Shown here one piece after another: positions 6,138 through 6,826 of a DNA stretch of 6,826 nucleotides (position 1 is the first letter of the stretch; every line of letters begins with the position of its first letter). The translations under genes were made by a program, and so were the position numbers. Below the pieces are notes generated by a model. The model was given only the letters and a program-made list of their open reading frames with translations. It was not told the DNA's origin and searched no databases. Source of the DNA: Pseudomonadota bacterium (GTDB lineage: Bacteria; Pseudomonadota; Alphaproteobacteria; Rhizobiales; Xanthobacteraceae); contig JAEXHR010000148.1 in NCBI GenBank assembly GCA_023449855.1, positions 1 through 6,826 on the forward strand. The letters are read 5' to 3'.

Positions 6138-6826
6138 GGTTCGTGAAATGGGGGCTCGCGAAATTGCTCTGGTTCTGGCGGATCGCCAGCCGGCCGGCCA
6201 CGCATATCAGCCTCGGCGTGCTGGCGCTGGGCGGCTTTCTCGGCGGGGTGATCTTCTGGGGTGGTTTCAACACTGCGCTGGAAGTGACCAATACCGAGAA
6301 GTTCTGCACTGGCTGCCACGAGATGCATGACAATGTGTATCAGGAGCTGCAGCGGACGCCGCATTACGCCAACCGTTCGGGCGTACGCGCCACCTGCCCG
6401 GACTGCCACGTGCCGCATAACTGGACCGACAAGATCGCCCGCAAGATGCAAGCCTCGAAGGAAGTCTGGGGCAAGATCTTTGGCACGATTAATACGCGCG
6501 AAAAATTTCAGGAGAAGCGGCTGGAGCTGGCCAAGCACGAATGGGCGCGGCTGAAGGCGAATGACTCGCTGGAGTGTCGCAACTGCCACTCGTCGATCGC
6601 GATGGACTTTACCAAGCAGGCGCCGCGCGCAGCGGCGATCCATGCCAAGTTTCTCGTCACCGGCGAGCGCACCTGCATCGATTGCCACAAGGGCATCGCA
6701 CATGAGCTGCCGGACATGACGGGCATCGAACCGGGCTGGAGCGCGCCCGCCGAGCTGCGGGATCGCCACAGCTATCACGCGCCGGAAGCGGATATGCTGT
6801 CGAAGTTCCTGGCGTCGGTGAAGAGG
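6134..6826 (+). CDS. napC: NapC, membrane-anchored tetraheme quinol dehydrogenase, 3' end missing
   Basis: The first 231 codons of a NapC/NirT-family cytochrome; the frame is open to the last base, with no stop in the window. NapC oxidises membrane quinol and feeds NapB/NapA. A short basic, Trp-rich N terminus precedes one uncleaved membrane anchor (about 24-46, SLGVLALGGFLGGVIFWGG), then the family segment FNTALEVTNTEKFC. Four heme sites are visible: CTGCH (58-62), CPDCH (88-92), CRNCH (148-152) and CIDCH (181-185). Met64, in CHEM, is at the position of the unusual axial ligand of the first heme in NrfH-type relatives. The ATG overlaps the napB stop as ATGA, and AAGGA lies nine bases upstream. 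Family members are usually about 200-240 residues, so only the tail is likely to be missing. Confidence 0.96.
   Translation, partial: MRFVKWGLAKLLWFWRIASRPATHISLGVLALGGFLGGVIFWGGFNTALEVTNTEKFCTGCHEMHDNVYQELQRTPHYANRSGVRATCPDCHVPHNWTDKIARKMQASKEVWGKIFGTINTREKFQEKRLELAKHEWARLKANDSLECRNCHSSIAMDFTKQAPRAAAIHAKFLVTGERTCIDCHKGIAHELPDMTGIEPGWSAPAELRDRHSYHAPEADMLSKFLASVKR

Noticed and set aside
6065..6778. 237-residue minus-strand frame opposite napB and napC
   Set aside because: It lies over four CxxCH motifs of napB/napC on the other strand; the composition is that of an antisense shadow.

Overview
The window comes from a GC-rich alphaproteobacterium, most likely of the Bradyrhizobium/Rhodopseudomonas/Afipia group (Nitrobacteraceae). 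I infer this from three things: the napEDABC gene order without napF, napG or napH; NapA and NapD sequences of alphaproteobacterial type; and a site of the rhizobial FixK2 type (TTGA-N6-GCAA) ahead of the operon. I could not run a database search, so genus is not settled.

Left part, minus strand (1-2404). Reading leftward from the centre there are three genes: a Crp/Fnr-type regulator (2404 to 1694), an exported EstB/class C beta-lactamase-like serine hydrolase that starts with TTG (1553 to 279), and the first 36 codons of a secreted protein of unknown function that leaves the window at its left edge (109 to 1). The gaps between them are 140 and 169 bases. They hold a possible bidirectional A-tract/T-tract hairpin and some short repeats.

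Centre (2405-2660). A 256-base divergent control region separates the regulator from the nap operon. It holds a FixK-type site at 2550-2563, a perfect GCATG-N5-CATGC dyad at 2585-2599, and an unexplained two-tier inverted repeat at 2473-2510. No stretch longer than 300 bases lacks a gene.

Right part, plus strand (2661-6826). The periplasmic nitrate reductase operon napE-napD-napA-napB-napC is tightly packed, with gaps of 9, 1 and 5 bases and then a 4-base ATGA overlap. NapC is a membrane-anchored tetraheme quinol dehydrogenase; it passes electrons to the diheme NapB, which passes them to NapA (Mo-bisMGD and one 4Fe-4S cluster), and nitrate is reduced to nitrite in the periplasm. NapD is the cytoplasmic chaperone for the NapA Tat signal. 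NapE is a small membrane protein of unknown role. The window ends inside napC, after 231 codons without a stop.

The operon itself is a known system, and I do not see a wholly new one. The points most worth a second look are the NapF-like RRALFTG segment at the start of NapD in an operon with no napF, the non-canonical recognition helix of the divergent regulator, and the inverted repeat between the two transcription units.
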